Assembly (NCBI RefSeq): GCF_015694525.1
Contig: NZ_JADQDM010000009.1
Coordinates: 124,001-188,000 of the forward strand
Length of the DNA: 64,000 nt
Direction of reading: 5' to 3'
Source: Hymenobacter ruricola
GTDB lineage: Bacteria; Bacteroidota; Bacteroidia; Cytophagales; Hymenobacteraceae
Shown here piece after piece: positions 51,033-60,622 of the stretch. Made by a program: the position numbers and the translations under genes. Numbering within the stretch: position 1 is the first letter of the stretch; the number at the start of each line of letters is the position of its first letter. Below the pieces are notes generated by a model. The model had not been told where the DNA came from, searched no databases, and saw only the letters and a list, made by a program, of their open reading frames with translations.

Positions 51033-53390
51033 TTATAACTCGGCCACCTGCAATTGGATGTCCACGTTGCGGCCGTGGTCGTCGGCGCAGGAAATCTTCA
51101 CGGTGCCACTTGGCGGCCGGAAAAACACCCGCTCCGTGGCCGCCGCGGCCCGCAGAAACCGGTCGTTCACGTACCAAAACACCTGGCGCACCTCGCTGCC
51201 CGCCGCGCAGCTGAGCAGCATCTGCTGCTTGTCTTTGCGGTCGAGCACGTACTCGGCGTGGGCCAGGGGCGAGGTGATGGCGAGGGCCGTGCCGGCGTTG
51301 TCCGTCGCGTCGCGCACCAGGCGGCAGGCGGGGTTGTGCGGCGGCAGCCGCGAGGCGGGCAAGCCCTGCGCTTCGCGAAAAGCCAGCACTTCAGGCAAGG
51401 GGTTCGGAAACAATTGCCGCTTGAAACCGGCCGCCGGCACGCAGGCCCGGCAATAAGCCACGGCGCCATCGGCCGACACCAGCGCTTCTTTCTGGTGCTC
51501 GCAGTGTCGGGCCGACGACGTGCCGGGCAGGTAGTAATCGATGAGTTGGTTGGGGCAATGCTCGCCGGGCACGAGGCCGGTTTCGGCGCACACCAGCCGG
51601 AAGTCGAGCGTGGCGGGCGGCGTGGCCCAGTTGTTGGGCGAGTTGTAAGCCAGGGCGTTGAACAGGTCGAAGAGCAGGGGGGAGGCGATGTCGGCCCCCG
51701 TCAGGGCCGGGCTGCCCAGGCCGTTGAAGTTGCCCACCCACACGCCGATGGTGTAGTCTTTATTATAGCCAATACTCCAGGCGTCGCGGCGGCCGTAGCT
51801 GGTGCCGGTTTTCCAAGCAATTTTGGGCAGGTGGCGGCTGTTTTGGTAGCCCATCGGCAAGTCGGGCCGCGTGCGCTGGGCCAGGATGTCGGTGATGAGG
51901 AAGGCGGCGGCGGGAGAAATCAATGCACCATTTTCGGGTGAGGTTTTCGGCGTTTTCGGAGCCGATTTCCATTCCTCATTATTCGTTCTTAACTCTTCAT
52001 TAAGCGTCAGCGGCGCGTACCGCCCGCCATCGGCCAGCGCCGCGTATAGTCCCGTGAGTTCCTCCAGCGTGGCCCCGCAACCGCCCAAAACCGTGCTCAA
52101 TCCCAGCCGCGGCGCCGCTTTCGCCACGGTGTTGAAGCCGGCCGCTCGCAGCTTGTCGGTAAACGTGGGCACGCCCACCTCGGCCAGCACGCGCACGGCC
52201 GGAATGTTAAGCGAGTAGGTCAGGGCCCGTTCCACGGTTACTTCGCCGGCGCAGCTTTTGTCGAAGTTCTCGGGCCGGAAGCCGCTGAAATTGGTGGGCA
52301 CGTCGGGCAGCTTCAGCTTCGGCGTCACGATGCCGCGGTCCACGGCCAGGGCGTAGAGGAAAGGCTTGAGCGTGCTGCCGGGCGAGCGAATGGCCCGCAC
52401 GCCATCCACTTGACCCGCGCTGGCGGCATCCGCAAAATCGGCCGAGCCCACGTAGGCTTCCACGGCGCGGGTGCAGTTGTTCACCAGCAGCACGGCGGCC
52501 TGCGAAATGCCCAATTCGCGCAGGCGGCGCACGTAGTTGCGGGTCAGGTCCTCGGCCTTGGCCTGGGGGCTGCGGCGCAGGGTGGAGCGGATGATGGGCT
52601 GCGTGGGAAACTGCGTCACCAGGCGCCGCGCTAGGTGCGGGGCCAGCGTGGGCGCCGCGTGGCGCTGCACATCGAGCGGCTCGGCCAGGGCATCGGCAAT
52701 GTCCTGGTCCGGAAACAAGTGCTGCTCCTGAAACTGCCGCAGCCAGCGGTTGCGCTCGGCCAGAATCCGGTCGTTGTTTTTGCCCAGCACCAGCACCCGC
52801 GGCTGGTTCGGGATGATGGCCAGCGTCACGGTTTGGGCCAGCGAAAGGTAGTCGGGCGGCTGCTGGAAGTAGAGCAGCGCGGCCGATTTCACGCCCTCGA
52901 TGTTGCCGCCGTAGGGCACCAGGTTCAAGTAGAGCTGCAGGATTTCGGCCTTGCTGTAATGGGCCTCCAGTTGCATGGCGCGCAGCATTTCCAGCAGCTT
53001 ATTGCCGAAGGTGCGCTCCTTGGGCTCCAGCAGCCGGGCCACCTGCATGGTGATGGTGCTGGCGCCGGTGGTGCGGCCTTTTCGGAAAATATTACGCCCG
53101 GCCGCCTGCAGAATGGCCACTGGGTTCACCCCAAAATGGTAGCGGAAATACCGGTCTTCTTTGTTGATAATGGCCTGCTGCAAAGCGGGCGTGATTTCCG
53201 CCAGCTCGGTTTTCATCCGCCATTTCTGCGTGGGGTTCAGGAAGGCATGGAGCACGCTGCCATCGGCCGCCAGCACGATGGGCGAGTAGCGCGGCGCGGG
53301 CGGTAGCGGAAACAGGCGGTCGAGGGCAAAAAGCAGCAGTAGCCCACAGGCTATGCCAGTTATGCCCCGTACCCATTTTCGCTTGCTCAT
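51033..53390 (-). CDS. pbpC: Penicillin-binding protein 1C
   Basis: A 785-residue bifunctional peptidoglycan synthase. An N-terminal helix (VRGITGIACGLLLLFALDRL) anchors it. The glycosyltransferase 51 domain shows NKEDRYFRYHFGVNP and TTGASTITMQVARLL. The transpeptidase has SPGSTLKPF (active Ser), SLNIP and KTGTS. A C-terminal BiPBP_C-type domain is present (ITSPLAHAEYVLDRKDKQQ). Length matches E. coli PBP1C (770). It lies downstream of an alpha-2-macroglobulin gene, as in E. coli (yfhM-pbpC), with a 110-residue membrane protein between. It probably repairs peptidoglycan after breaches trapped by the macroglobulin. Confidence 0.95.
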   Translation of the reverse strand: MSKRKWVRGITGIACGLLLLFALDRLFPLPPAPRYSPIVLAADGSVLHAFLNPTQKWRMKTELAEITPALQQAIINKEDRYFRYHFGVNPVAILQAAGRNIFRKGRTTGASTITMQVARLLEPKERTFGNKLLEMLRAMQLEAHYSKAEILQLYLNLVPYGGNIEGVKSAALLYFQQPPDYLSLAQTVTLAIIPNQPRVLVLGKNNDRILAERNRWLRQFQEQHLFPDQDIADALAEPLDVQRHAAPTLAPHLARRLVTQFPTQPIIRSTLRRSPQAKAEDLTRNYVRRLRELGISQAAVLLVNNCTRAVEAYVGSADFADAASAGQVDGVRAIRSPGSTLKPFLYALAVDRGIVTPKLKLPDVPTNFSGFRPENFDKSCAGEVTVERALTYSLNIPAVRVLAEVGVPTFTDKLRAAGFNTVAKAAPRLGLSTVLGGCGATLEELTGLYAALADGGRYAPLTLNEELRTNNEEWKSAPKTPKTSPENGALISPAAAFLITDILAQRTRPDLPMGYQNSRHLPKIAWKTGTSYGRRDAWSIGYNKDYTIGVWVGNFNGLGSPALTGADIASPLLFDLFNALAYNSPNNWATPPATLDFRLVCAETGLVPGEHCPNQLIDYYLPGTSSARHCEHQKEALVSADGAVAYCRACVPAAGFKRQLFPNPLPEVLAFREAQGLPASRLPPHNPACRLVRDATDNAGTALAITSPLAHAEYVLDRKDKQQMLLSCAAGSEVRQVFWYVNDRFLRAAAATERVFFRPPSGTVKISCADDHGRNVDIQLQVAEL

Positions 53391-53401
53391 CCCGAAAGTT
53401 A

Positions 53402-53734
53402 CTATTGGGCTGCTTTTTCCCGGAAGCGACGGCGGCGCAGGGTATCGAAACGCTGCTCCAACGCATCATCGGCGATGAACATGGCCGGATTGAGGTCGGC
53501 ATCGCGCAGGGAATCAAGCAGCGTTTTAGCGGCGGCGTACTGGCGTTGGTTTAGGAGGTTATCGGCCCGGCCGAGCAGCTGCTGGCCCCGGGCTTCGGCG
53601 GCCGGGCTGTCGGCTTCCCGCAGCACGTGGCCTCGGCCATCAGTGCGGAAATAAAAGAAATAAGCCATCCATAGGACCATGCCGAAGAACATGACCAACA
53701 GGATGATAAGCAGGCGTCGGTTGAAAACGAACAT
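53402..53734 (-). CDS. Small membrane-anchored protein between alpha-2-macroglobulin and PBP1C genes
   Basis: A 110-residue protein. A single N-terminal helix (LLIILLVMFFGMVLWMAYFF) is followed by a periplasmic segment of about 80 residues that is helical and charged (QQLLGRADNLLNQRQYAAAK, LDSLRDADLNPAMFI), resembling a single TPR-like hairpin. No known family is recognised. It is 11 bp before pbpC and 103 bp after the macroglobulin gene, so it probably belongs to the same envelope-defence operon, perhaps linking the two large proteins. Confidence 0.7.
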   Translation of the reverse strand: MFVFNRRLLIILLVMFFGMVLWMAYFFYFRTDGRGHVLREADSPAAEARGQQLLGRADNLLNQRQYAAAKTLLDSLRDADLNPAMFIADDALEQRFDTLRRRRFREKAAQ

Positions 53735-53837
53735 AGACAGTTGCCGGAAATAGAATTCGCGTACGCTTGTGGTCGGTGACTGGCCATAGTCGTCGCTTCG
53801 CTCAGACCATAGCCAGCGCAGCGTGCGCCATCAATTA

Positions 53838-56800
53838 TTATTTCACGTGCACCACCCCGGCCCCGTTGTAGCTGTGGTACTCCGCGTTGTACATCGCATC
53901 CGCATTTACCGGCCCCAGCTTAAACGTGCCTTTGCTCACGGCGCGGCAGAGGTAGTAGAAGTGCTGCGGTGTGCCCGTGGCCGTGGCAAACATGTTAATC
54001 CGGTCGTCGCGCACGTCCAGGTAATCGGGCGTGCTGGTGTCCTTGGCCCAACTCAATTCGCGCAGGGCGCCGATGCGCGGGTTCTCGATTTCCAGGCCGG
54101 CGGGAAGCAGGTCGGTGATGGCCACGTTCTTGATGACGCCGGCCGCTTCGCCGGCTTCGAGGGTGATTTTTACCACCACTAGGTCATTCTGGCGGAAACT
54201 TGGCGCACCGAGCGGGGCGCCGTCGCGGGTGAGGAACTGGCGGCGCACTTTCAGGTAAGAATCTTCCTCCTTTACCTGGCCGCTGGCCGAGATGCCTTCG
54301 GTTTCCCAGAAGTAGTAGAGGCTGCCCTTGCCTGCGCTGCGAATGCTCACGTTGCGGTTGGCTACGTTGGTTATCGTGAGGTCTTTGCCAGTGAAATTCC
54401 CTGCTGGTTTGCCGTCAATGAACAGATTGGCGGTGGCGGTGCTGCGGGCATTCTGGCGGGCTATTTTGCCGAGGGCCAGCAGGGCGAAGGACGTTTCCTG
54501 GGTGTTGAGCCAGTAGGCCGCTTTCATCTGGCGGCTGAGCTGGCGGGCAATGCCGGGGATTTGCGGGTTGTTGGGGTCGGTGCTGACGAGGGCGTTGAGG
54601 ATGAGGCCCAGGTCGCGGATGGGGGAGTAGAACGAGCCGTCGAGGGCACGCTTGGCGGCCCTTTCGCTGCCGAACTTGGTGGGCAGTAGCTCGCGGAAGG
54701 CACGCTGGTTGCCGAGCAGGCTTTGGGTGCAGGCCAGCAGGAACTTGGCGTCTTCGGTGAGCAGGGGGCGGTTGGCGCGGTAGTAGCTCATGGCCACGGG
54801 GTCTTGGCGGCCGGCCAGGGCGAGGACGTAGAGCGAGTAGGCAATTTCCTTGCTGGCGATGGTGCGCTCGCGGGCAATGTTGCTGACGTCGAAGTACTGG
54901 TAGGGCTCGGTTTCGCGCTTTTTGAGGCGGAATTCCAGGTATTTCAGCACCTTGTCGAGCACGGATTTATTCACCGCGAAGCCGGCCTGCTGGGCTTCCT
55001 GCAGGAAATGGGCGGCGTAGGCGGTGGCCCACCAGTTGTCGTAGTCGCCGCCCGGCCAATAGCTCAGGCTGCCGTTGTAGAGCTGCATGCTCTCAATCTT
55101 GCGGATGGCTTCCTGTACGTGGTAATTCGGGTTGTAGCGCTGGGACTTGGCCGCGGCGCCGGTTTTCTGCTGCAGCGTGGACGCCAAATCGGCGTAGTAG
55201 AGCTGCGGGAAAGCGGCCGACACGGTTTGCTCCAGGCAACCGTAGGGGTATTGCAGCAGGTAGCGCAAGTCCTTGCTGAACTCCGTGAGCGGCGAGCGGC
55301 TCACCACCAGCCGGCTGGTGAGCGAGGCAGGCATGAAATCGGTTTTCAGGTTGAGCGGGAGCGTGGCCCCGCCGGCCAGCACGCCACTGCCGGTGCGCTT
55401 TTCAAGCGAGGCGGCGGGGCGGACGGGGAGGTCAATAACCTCCGTGAATTTTTCGCCCATTGCCGTTACGGAAGTTGTTAGGCGGCTTTCGCCAATACCA
55501 GCCGGAGCCAGTACCTGGAACATCACGCGGCGCTCAGCATTTGGCGGCAGCGTGATGTTTTGCGAAGCAACACCCAGCAGCCGAAGCTGACCGGAAACAG
55601 CCACGCCAGCGGTACCCGTCGTGTTTTTGCTGGTCGTATTCGTCAGCGTCACCGGCACGTCAATCGTGTCGCCCGGGCTCATAAACCGGGGCAGCGCCGT
55701 GGAAATCACCACCGGGTCGGCCACCTTCATCGTGAACTCGGCCGAGCCGAAGGCATCGTCCTTATACCCCACGGCCATGATGCGGAGCGCCCCGCTGAAC
55801 TGCGGCACGCGCACCCGGTAGCGCACTTTGCCGTCGCCGTCGGCGGTGAGCACGCCGCTCCAGTTGGCCACCAGTTTCACGCGGCGGTTGGGCACGGGGT
55901 TGGTGCGGCGGCGCAGGTCGGCGGCGTCGCCTCCGCTGCTGCTGGTGCCGAGTTCGGGCAGCAGGAAGGGGTACACGTCGAAGGCCGATACTTCCAGGGC
56001 CCGTTTCTGGTAGAAGTAGGCGTGCGGGTCGGGCGTCTGGTAGTTTTTGAGCTGCAGAATGCCTTCGTCCACCACGGCCAGCGTGACCTGGGCGCGGGGC
56101 GCAGTGGTTACTTCCACCGTTTGCCAGGTCTGCGAGCGGCTTGCTGCCGGCGCGGCAATGGCCACCGGGAGGCGCGAATCGGTTCTTTCCACGGTCAGGG
56201 GCAGGAAGCCGCGGGCCACGGTGAGGGGCAGGCGGTCGCGGCCGTCGTGGGCGCGCACGGCCGTGGCGGTGATGTACACGTTGGGCACGTGGTCGGCCTT
56301 GATGGGCACTTTCACCTCGGCCGCCTTGCCGTCGGTGCTCACGTAGAAATGGTCGAGCACGTTGGCCCGCTCCACCGTCACGAGAATGCGGCCGGCAAAG
56401 GGCGCTTTCAGCAGCAGCTTGGCGGTTTCGCCGGGTGCGTACTTGGGCTTATCGGCCTCGATGGTGACGGCGCCCTCGTTGTTCACCTCGAAGGAATTGG
56501 CCTGGGTGTCGCCGTAGCCGTAGGCGTAAAATTGCTGCGTGACGTAGCTGGTGGCGCCCGGTCGGCTCACGCGCACCTCGTATTCGCCCGAGTAAATGGG
56601 GGTGAAGCTGAAGCTGGTTTCGGCCCCCACGGTGCGGGTTTGGCTCAGAATGGTTTGCTCGCGCTGCTGCGAATTATACACGTAGCGGCCCCCCTGGCGC
56701 TCCAGCACGGTTTCCCAGAGCTTGCGTACCACCTTCACTTCGGCCTGGGCCGTGGTGGGCTTGCCGGCCGGCGTGAGGGCCAGCAGCTTCACCGTGAGGG

Positions 56801-59333
56801 CGTGCCGTGTGCCGATGAGGTCGGGCAGGTTCTGGATGCCGAACATGGTGGCCTGGGTCTGCACGTCGAAGGTGGCGAGGCGGTTCACGGGCCGTCCGGT
56901 TTCGTCGAACACCGTGGTGAAGGCCACGCCTTCCAGCGTGCCGAGGTCGCGTAGCTCGGGCACGGTGTAGGTGGCGGTGCCGCGGCCGGCGGCGTCGGTG
57001 GCGCCTTCGCGCACGGTTTTCTCGAAGCGCGAAGTGAGGGCGCTTTCGCTGCTTTCTTCGCCGTCTTCGCTCAGGGTGCGGCGCTTTTCGCCGCTGTTGA
57101 TGGTGAAGTTGTAGTCGGGGTATTTCGGGGCCGAGAAGTACTTCTGCTTCAGCGAAAACTCGACCTCAAACTTGCGGTCGGCCGCCGGCGGGCCAAAGAG
57201 GTTCACGGCCGTGATATTGGCCGTTACGTCCTGGCCCGGCCGCAGCACGGCGGGGGCGGCCGTCACGGTCACCTTCATGCGGTCCGGAATGAATTCTTCC
57301 ACGCTGATTTGGCGCGAGGTCAGTAGCACGTCGTTGCCGGTCAGCACCTCCAGCGTGTAGAGGCCCGTCATCACCGAAGGCGGCAAAATAAAGCTGCTCT
57401 CGAAGCTGCCCGCCGCGCTCAGCTTCTGCCGCAGGCTGCTGTATTCCTTGCCGCTGGGCAGCAGCAGGCGGATTTTCACGGGCAGGCCGGTGGGCGGAGT
57501 CTTCCAGTCCTCGGTGCGCACCACGGTGTTGGTGCGCACCGTGTCGCCGGGCCGGTACAGGTCCCGGTCGCCGTACAAAAACGCCTGGTAATGCGCCGCG
57601 TTCGACGTCAGCCCGCCCACTTCGTAGCGCGAGGTTTCAACCCGGCTTTTGGTCAAATCCAGAAACGAAAAGTCGGCGTCTTTCACTGCCGTAATCATGC
57701 CCAGCTGGAAGCGTTTCATACTGGCCGCCGAGTCGAACTGCGCCACGCCGGCCTTGTCTGTGGTAGTCGTGCCAATCACCTGATTGTTCGAACTCACCAG
57801 GTTCACCGTCACGCCGCTGAGCGGTTCAGCTGTGCGAATGGAATTGGCGAAAACCACCGTGCCGCCCGTCGCGCCCTGCTTCACAATCAGGCCAATATCC
57901 GTCACGGCTACCAGCTTGCTCACTTGCAGCCATTGCCGCTCGGTGTCCTGCACCCGAATGACGTACAGGCCCTTCATCGCGCCCTGGAATTCCAGCGCCT
58001 TGAGGTCCAGATTGAGCAGGCGCAGTCCCCCTTCCTTGGGCAGCCCATCCACCGAAATGGTGCGCTCCGAAATCACGTTGCCGATGTTTTCGGTGTCGTA
58101 ATACCGGAAGCTGCGGTCGATGTAGTTGCCTTCCTCGTCGGTGTTCGATTCGCGGGGCTCGTCCTCGTCGTATTCGGGGTAGCCGTACTCTTTTTCGGCG
58201 CGCAGCAGTTGCTGGATGTTATTGGCGTACACCTTGGCGATGGTCACCTTCACCTTCTGCACCTGGTTGATGCGCAAGCCCAGGTTGCGGGCGCCCAGCG
58301 CATCGAGGTACATGGCCTTGTCGCCGGTCGAAAAATCCAGGCTCGGCCGCTCATCGCCGAACGAAACCGACTGGCTGTATTTGTCATTCAGCACGCCGCC
58401 CAGCACGCCGCGCGTGCCCTGCGCCAGGGTTATCTGGTAGGATTTGCCCACCTCAAACCCGCCCTTTAGCGCGAAGCCGCTTTCCAGGGCTTCGACCGAA
58501 AAGGCAACTTTGGGCGATACCGTCAGGTTGGGCTCGATGGCGGACGCAGCCACGGGCTGGGTGGTGAGCACCGTCACCACGGCTTGGCCGTTGAGGAGCG
58601 AGCCGGTGAGCTCGCGCACTTCCAGCGTTTGCTGGTCGGGCACGTCGGCCTGGGCCGTGAGGGTGGCCGTGGTGGCAATGGTGCCGCCGGCCGGTTTCAG
58701 GCCGGGCGCAATGTCAATTTGCAGCGGCGAGCCCGTCCGCACTTCCTGCTTGAAGGTGACGCCCAGCGCGACATCCGGCTCAGCCGAGCTGATTTCCACC
58801 GCCACGGGCTTGCCGTCCTGGGTCACGCGCAGGCGGGGCCGCAGGTCGGCGGGCCGCACCGGGTAGTTGAACACGAGGTTGGCGGCCAGCTCGGCCGTGC
58901 CCGCGGCCCGCTTCGAGGCGCCGTAGAACACTTGCGGGTCGGCCATTTTCAAGTACGGCGTGTGGAAGGCCCGCCGGTTCAGCCCTAGCTCCTGCTTGCC
59001 GCTGGGCATATTTTCCGACCGCAGCGCGGCCTTGAACACGGTGCTGGGCCGAAACGGGCTCAGCGGCGAAAACGTGAGCTCGTTGGCGCTGGTCCACTTG
59101 AAGCGGCCCCGCACGGCCGGCGAAAACTGCACAAACTGCGTGGTGTCCCACTGGTTGATTTTGGCGGCGTCGACTACCTCCTTGTCGAAGGTGAAGGTGA
59201 CGTTGGCGTAGGGGTCGATTTCGTCGCCGTCGGTTTGTTCCTGGGCGGCCTGCTCCTGGGCCGATTTTTTGGAGCACGACGAAGCAGCCAGCAGCAAGAG
59301 CAGCAGTGGCAAAAAGCGGTAACGGGCCAGCAT
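53838..59333 (-). CDS. Bacterial alpha-2-macroglobulin family lipoprotein
   Basis: A 1831-residue periplasmic lipoprotein. MLARYRFLPLLLLLLAASSC has a lipobox with Cys20, setting the start at 59333. A chain of macroglobulin (MG) domains follows (e.g. QWDTTQFVQFSPAVRGRFKW, LPSGKEYSSLRQKLSAAGSF, VRTNTVVRTEDWK). The thioester motif GCLEQ sits at about residue 1365 (Cys1366), so the protein can trap proteases covalently. The alpha-domain then shows IRKIESMQLYNGSLSYWPGG. It is longer than E. coli YfhM (about 1650). Neighbours (small membrane protein, pbpC) support an envelope defence role against proteases. Confidence 0.93.
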   Translation of the reverse strand: MLARYRFLPLLLLLLAASSCSKKSAQEQAAQEQTDGDEIDPYANVTFTFDKEVVDAAKINQWDTTQFVQFSPAVRGRFKWTSANELTFSPLSPFRPSTVFKAALRSENMPSGKQELGLNRRAFHTPYLKMADPQVFYGASKRAAGTAELAANLVFNYPVRPADLRPRLRVTQDGKPVAVEISSAEPDVALGVTFKQEVRTGSPLQIDIAPGLKPAGGTIATTATLTAQADVPDQQTLEVRELTGSLLNGQAVVTVLTTQPVAASAIEPNLTVSPKVAFSVEALESGFALKGGFEVGKSYQITLAQGTRGVLGGVLNDKYSQSVSFGDERPSLDFSTGDKAMYLDALGARNLGLRINQVQKVKVTIAKVYANNIQQLLRAEKEYGYPEYDEDEPRESNTDEEGNYIDRSFRYYDTENIGNVISERTISVDGLPKEGGLRLLNLDLKALEFQGAMKGLYVIRVQDTERQWLQVSKLVAVTDIGLIVKQGATGGTVVFANSIRTAEPLSGVTVNLVSSNNQVIGTTTTDKAGVAQFDSAASMKRFQLGMITAVKDADFSFLDLTKSRVETSRYEVGGLTSNAAHYQAFLYGDRDLYRPGDTVRTNTVVRTEDWKTPPTGLPVKIRLLLPSGKEYSSLRQKLSAAGSFESSFILPPSVMTGLYTLEVLTGNDVLLTSRQISVEEFIPDRMKVTVTAAPAVLRPGQDVTANITAVNLFGPPAADRKFEVEFSLKQKYFSAPKYPDYNFTINSGEKRRTLSEDGEESSESALTSRFEKTVREGATDAAGRGTATYTVPELRDLGTLEGVAFTTVFDETGRPVNRLATFDVQTQATMFGIQNLPDLIGTRHALTVKLLALTPAGKPTTAQAEVKVVRKLWETVLERQGGRYVYNSQQREQTILSQTRTVGAETSFSFTPIYSGEYEVRVSRPGATSYVTQQFYAYGYGDTQANSFEVNNEGAVTIEADKPKYAPGETAKLLLKAPFAGRILVTVERANVLDHFYVSTDGKAAEVKVPIKADHVPNVYITATAVRAHDGRDRLPLTVARGFLPLTVERTDSRLPVAIAAPAASRSQTWQTVEVTTAPRAQVTLAVVDEGILQLKNYQTPDPHAYFYQKRALEVSAFDVYPFLLPELGTSSSGGDAADLRRRTNPVPNRRVKLVANWSGVLTADGDGKVRYRVRVPQFSGALRIMAVGYKDDAFGSAEFTMKVADPVVISTALPRFMSPGDTIDVPVTLTNTTSKNTTGTAGVAVSGQLRLLGVASQNITLPPNAERRVMFQVLAPAGIGESRLTTSVTAMGEKFTEVIDLPVRPAASLEKRTGSGVLAGGATLPLNLKTDFMPASLTSRLVVSRSPLTEFSKDLRYLLQYPYGCLEQTVSAAFPQLYYADLASTLQQKTGAAAKSQRYNPNYHVQEAIRKIESMQLYNGSLSYWPGGDYDNWWATAYAAHFLQEAQQAGFAVNKSVLDKVLKYLEFRLKKRETEPYQYFDVSNIARERTIASKEIAYSLYVLALAGRQDPVAMSYYRANRPLLTEDAKFLLACTQSLLGNQRAFRELLPTKFGSERAAKRALDGSFYSPIRDLGLILNALVSTDPNNPQIPGIARQLSRQMKAAYWLNTQETSFALLALGKIARQNARSTATANLFIDGKPAGNFTGKDLTITNVANRNVSIRSAGKGSLYYFWETEGISASGQVKEEDSYLKVRRQFLTRDGAPLGAPSFRQNDLVVVKITLEAGEAAGVIKNVAITDLLPAGLEIENPRIGALRELSWAKDTSTPDYLDVRDDRINMFATATGTPQHFYYLCRAVSKGTFKLGPVNADAMYNAEYHSYNGAGVVHVK

Positions 59334-59640
59334 GGGAGTGGGGAAGGGGGTAAATCCGGCCGGAAGGTAGCAACAAGCCGGGAGTTTGCCACAACGCAAA
59401 AGCGGCGCGGTAATTATAAATTTAAATATCTACAAAAGTCATGCTGAGCGCAGCCGAAGCATCTCGCGTGAGTTACTAAATCAATCGATTGGATTACTGC
59501 CCCACGCAAGATGCTTCGCTACATTCAGCATGACGTTCAGGTATCATTTCGTGCTTGCTGCTCCTGTTTTATTAAGCCCGGCCAACCTACCGGCTCCACC
59601 CCAAGCCGTATAGCCGCCAAGCATCCAATTCCCACGTTCT
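59334..59640. other. Divergent region between macroglobulin and M28 peptidase genes
   Basis: It contains an AT-rich patch (59410-59434: GGTAATTATAAATTTAAATA) that is a possible promoter zone for the macroglobulin operon, and a family C element (59438-59537). No gene is seen. Confidence 0.4.
59438..59537. repeat. Long-stem element, family C
   Basis: AGTCATGCTGAGCGCAGCCG and AAGCATCTCGCG on the left; AAGATGCTTCGCTACATTCA and GCATGACGTTC on the right. The spacer is AT-rich with TAAATCAATCGATTGGATTA. Confidence 0.75.
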
Positions 59641-60504
59641 ATGCCCGCCGACCAAGTCCGCCTCCACTCCGACGTGCAGTTTCTCACCGGCTTGCAGCCC
59701 GCCCGCAACTGCCACAACCTGCAATCCCTCAACCAAGCCGCCGACTATATCAAAGGCTGCTTCGAGAAGCTGAGCGGCCACGTTTCGGAGCAGGCTTTTA
59801 CGGCCGATGGCCGGCGCTACCGCAACATCATCACCTCCTTCGGCCCGGCGGAGGCGGCGCGCATCGTCATCGGCGCGCACTACGACGTGTGCGGCGACCA
59901 GCCCGGCGCCGACGATAACGCCAGTGCCGTGGCCGGCCTGCTCGAAACTGCCCGTCTGGTGCATCAAAATCAGCCCCCGCTCAAGTACCGCCTCGATTTT
60001 GTGGCTTACCCCAACGAGGAGCCGCCCTACTTCGCCACCGATTACATGGGCAGCGCCGTGCACGCCAAAAGCCTGCACGCGGCCAACGTGCAAGTGCGCG
60101 CCATGCTTTGCTACGAAATGATTGGCTACTTCAGCGACCAGCCCAACTCGCAAAGCTTCCCCAACGAAGCCTTGGCCAAACTTTACCCCAGCACCGGCAA
60201 TTTCATTGTGGTAGTGGGTAAAACCGGCCAGGAAAAATTTACCCAACAAGTGCAAAGCCTGATGCAGCCCCACGCCGGCCGGCTCGACGTACAGCGCATC
60301 AACCTGCCCGAAAGCATGGGCCTGGCCGGCCTCTCCGACCACCGCAACTACTGGCGCCACGGCTACGACGCTGTCATGATTAACGACACATCTTTCCTTC
60401 GCAACCCGAATTATCACCAGAAAACCGATACCATCGACACGTTGGACTTCCCACGCATGGCGCAAGTGGTGAACGGCGTGTACGGGGCGCTGCTGGGGCT
60501 GTAA
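59641..60504 (+). CDS. M28-family metallopeptidase, cytoplasmic
   Basis: A 287-residue zinc aminopeptidase-like enzyme. Zinc ligands and catalytic residues appear in order: His80 (GAHYDVCG), Asp91/92 (GADDNASAV), Glu126/127 (PNEEPPYF), an acidic residue in the central region, and His in NPNYHQKTDTIDTLDF. The start MPADQVRLHSDVQ has no signal peptide, unlike many M28 enzymes. The substrate is unknown; aminopeptidase or glutaminyl-cyclase-like activity is possible. Divergent from the macroglobulin gene. Confidence 0.88.
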   Translation: MPADQVRLHSDVQFLTGLQPARNCHNLQSLNQAADYIKGCFEKLSGHVSEQAFTADGRRYRNIITSFGPAEAARIVIGAHYDVCGDQPGADDNASAVAGLLETARLVHQNQPPLKYRLDFVAYPNEEPPYFATDYMGSAVHAKSLHAANVQVRAMLCYEMIGYFSDQPNSQSFPNEALAKLYPSTGNFIVVVGKTGQEKFTQQVQSLMQPHAGRLDVQRINLPESMGLAGLSDHRNYWRHGYDAVMINDTSFLRNPNYHQKTDTIDTLDFPRMAQVVNGVYGALLGL

Positions 60505-60512
60505 GAAATAAA

Positions 60513-60606
60513 GAACGTCCTGCCGAGCGCAGCGAAGCATCTTTACCGCAATACTAAATAATTAGTGACTGCGGTAAAGATGCTTCGCTGCGCTCGGCAG
60601 GACGGT
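60513..60606. repeat. Long-stem element, family C, near-perfect stem
   Basis: GAACGTCCTGCCGAGCGCAG through AAGCATCTTTACCGCA is mirrored by TGCGGTAAAGATGCTTCGCT through CGGCAGGACGGTT. The spacer is about 18 bp of ATACTAAATAATTAGTGAC. It lies between the M28 peptidase and the glycosyltransferase fusion, and its right end abuts the promoter of the latter. Confidence 0.85.
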
Positions 60607-60610
60607 TGAA

Positions 60611-60618
60611 TACCTTTG
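60611..60618 (+). promoter_or_regulatory. Candidate -7 element (TACCTTTG)
   Basis: A perfect TAnnTTTG match that ends 4 bp before the ATG at 60623, a spacing common in Bacteroidetes. The mRNA would be leaderless or nearly so. The family C element supplies all upstream sequence; no -33 TTG is obvious. Confidence 0.5.
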
Positions 60619-60622
60619 CGCC

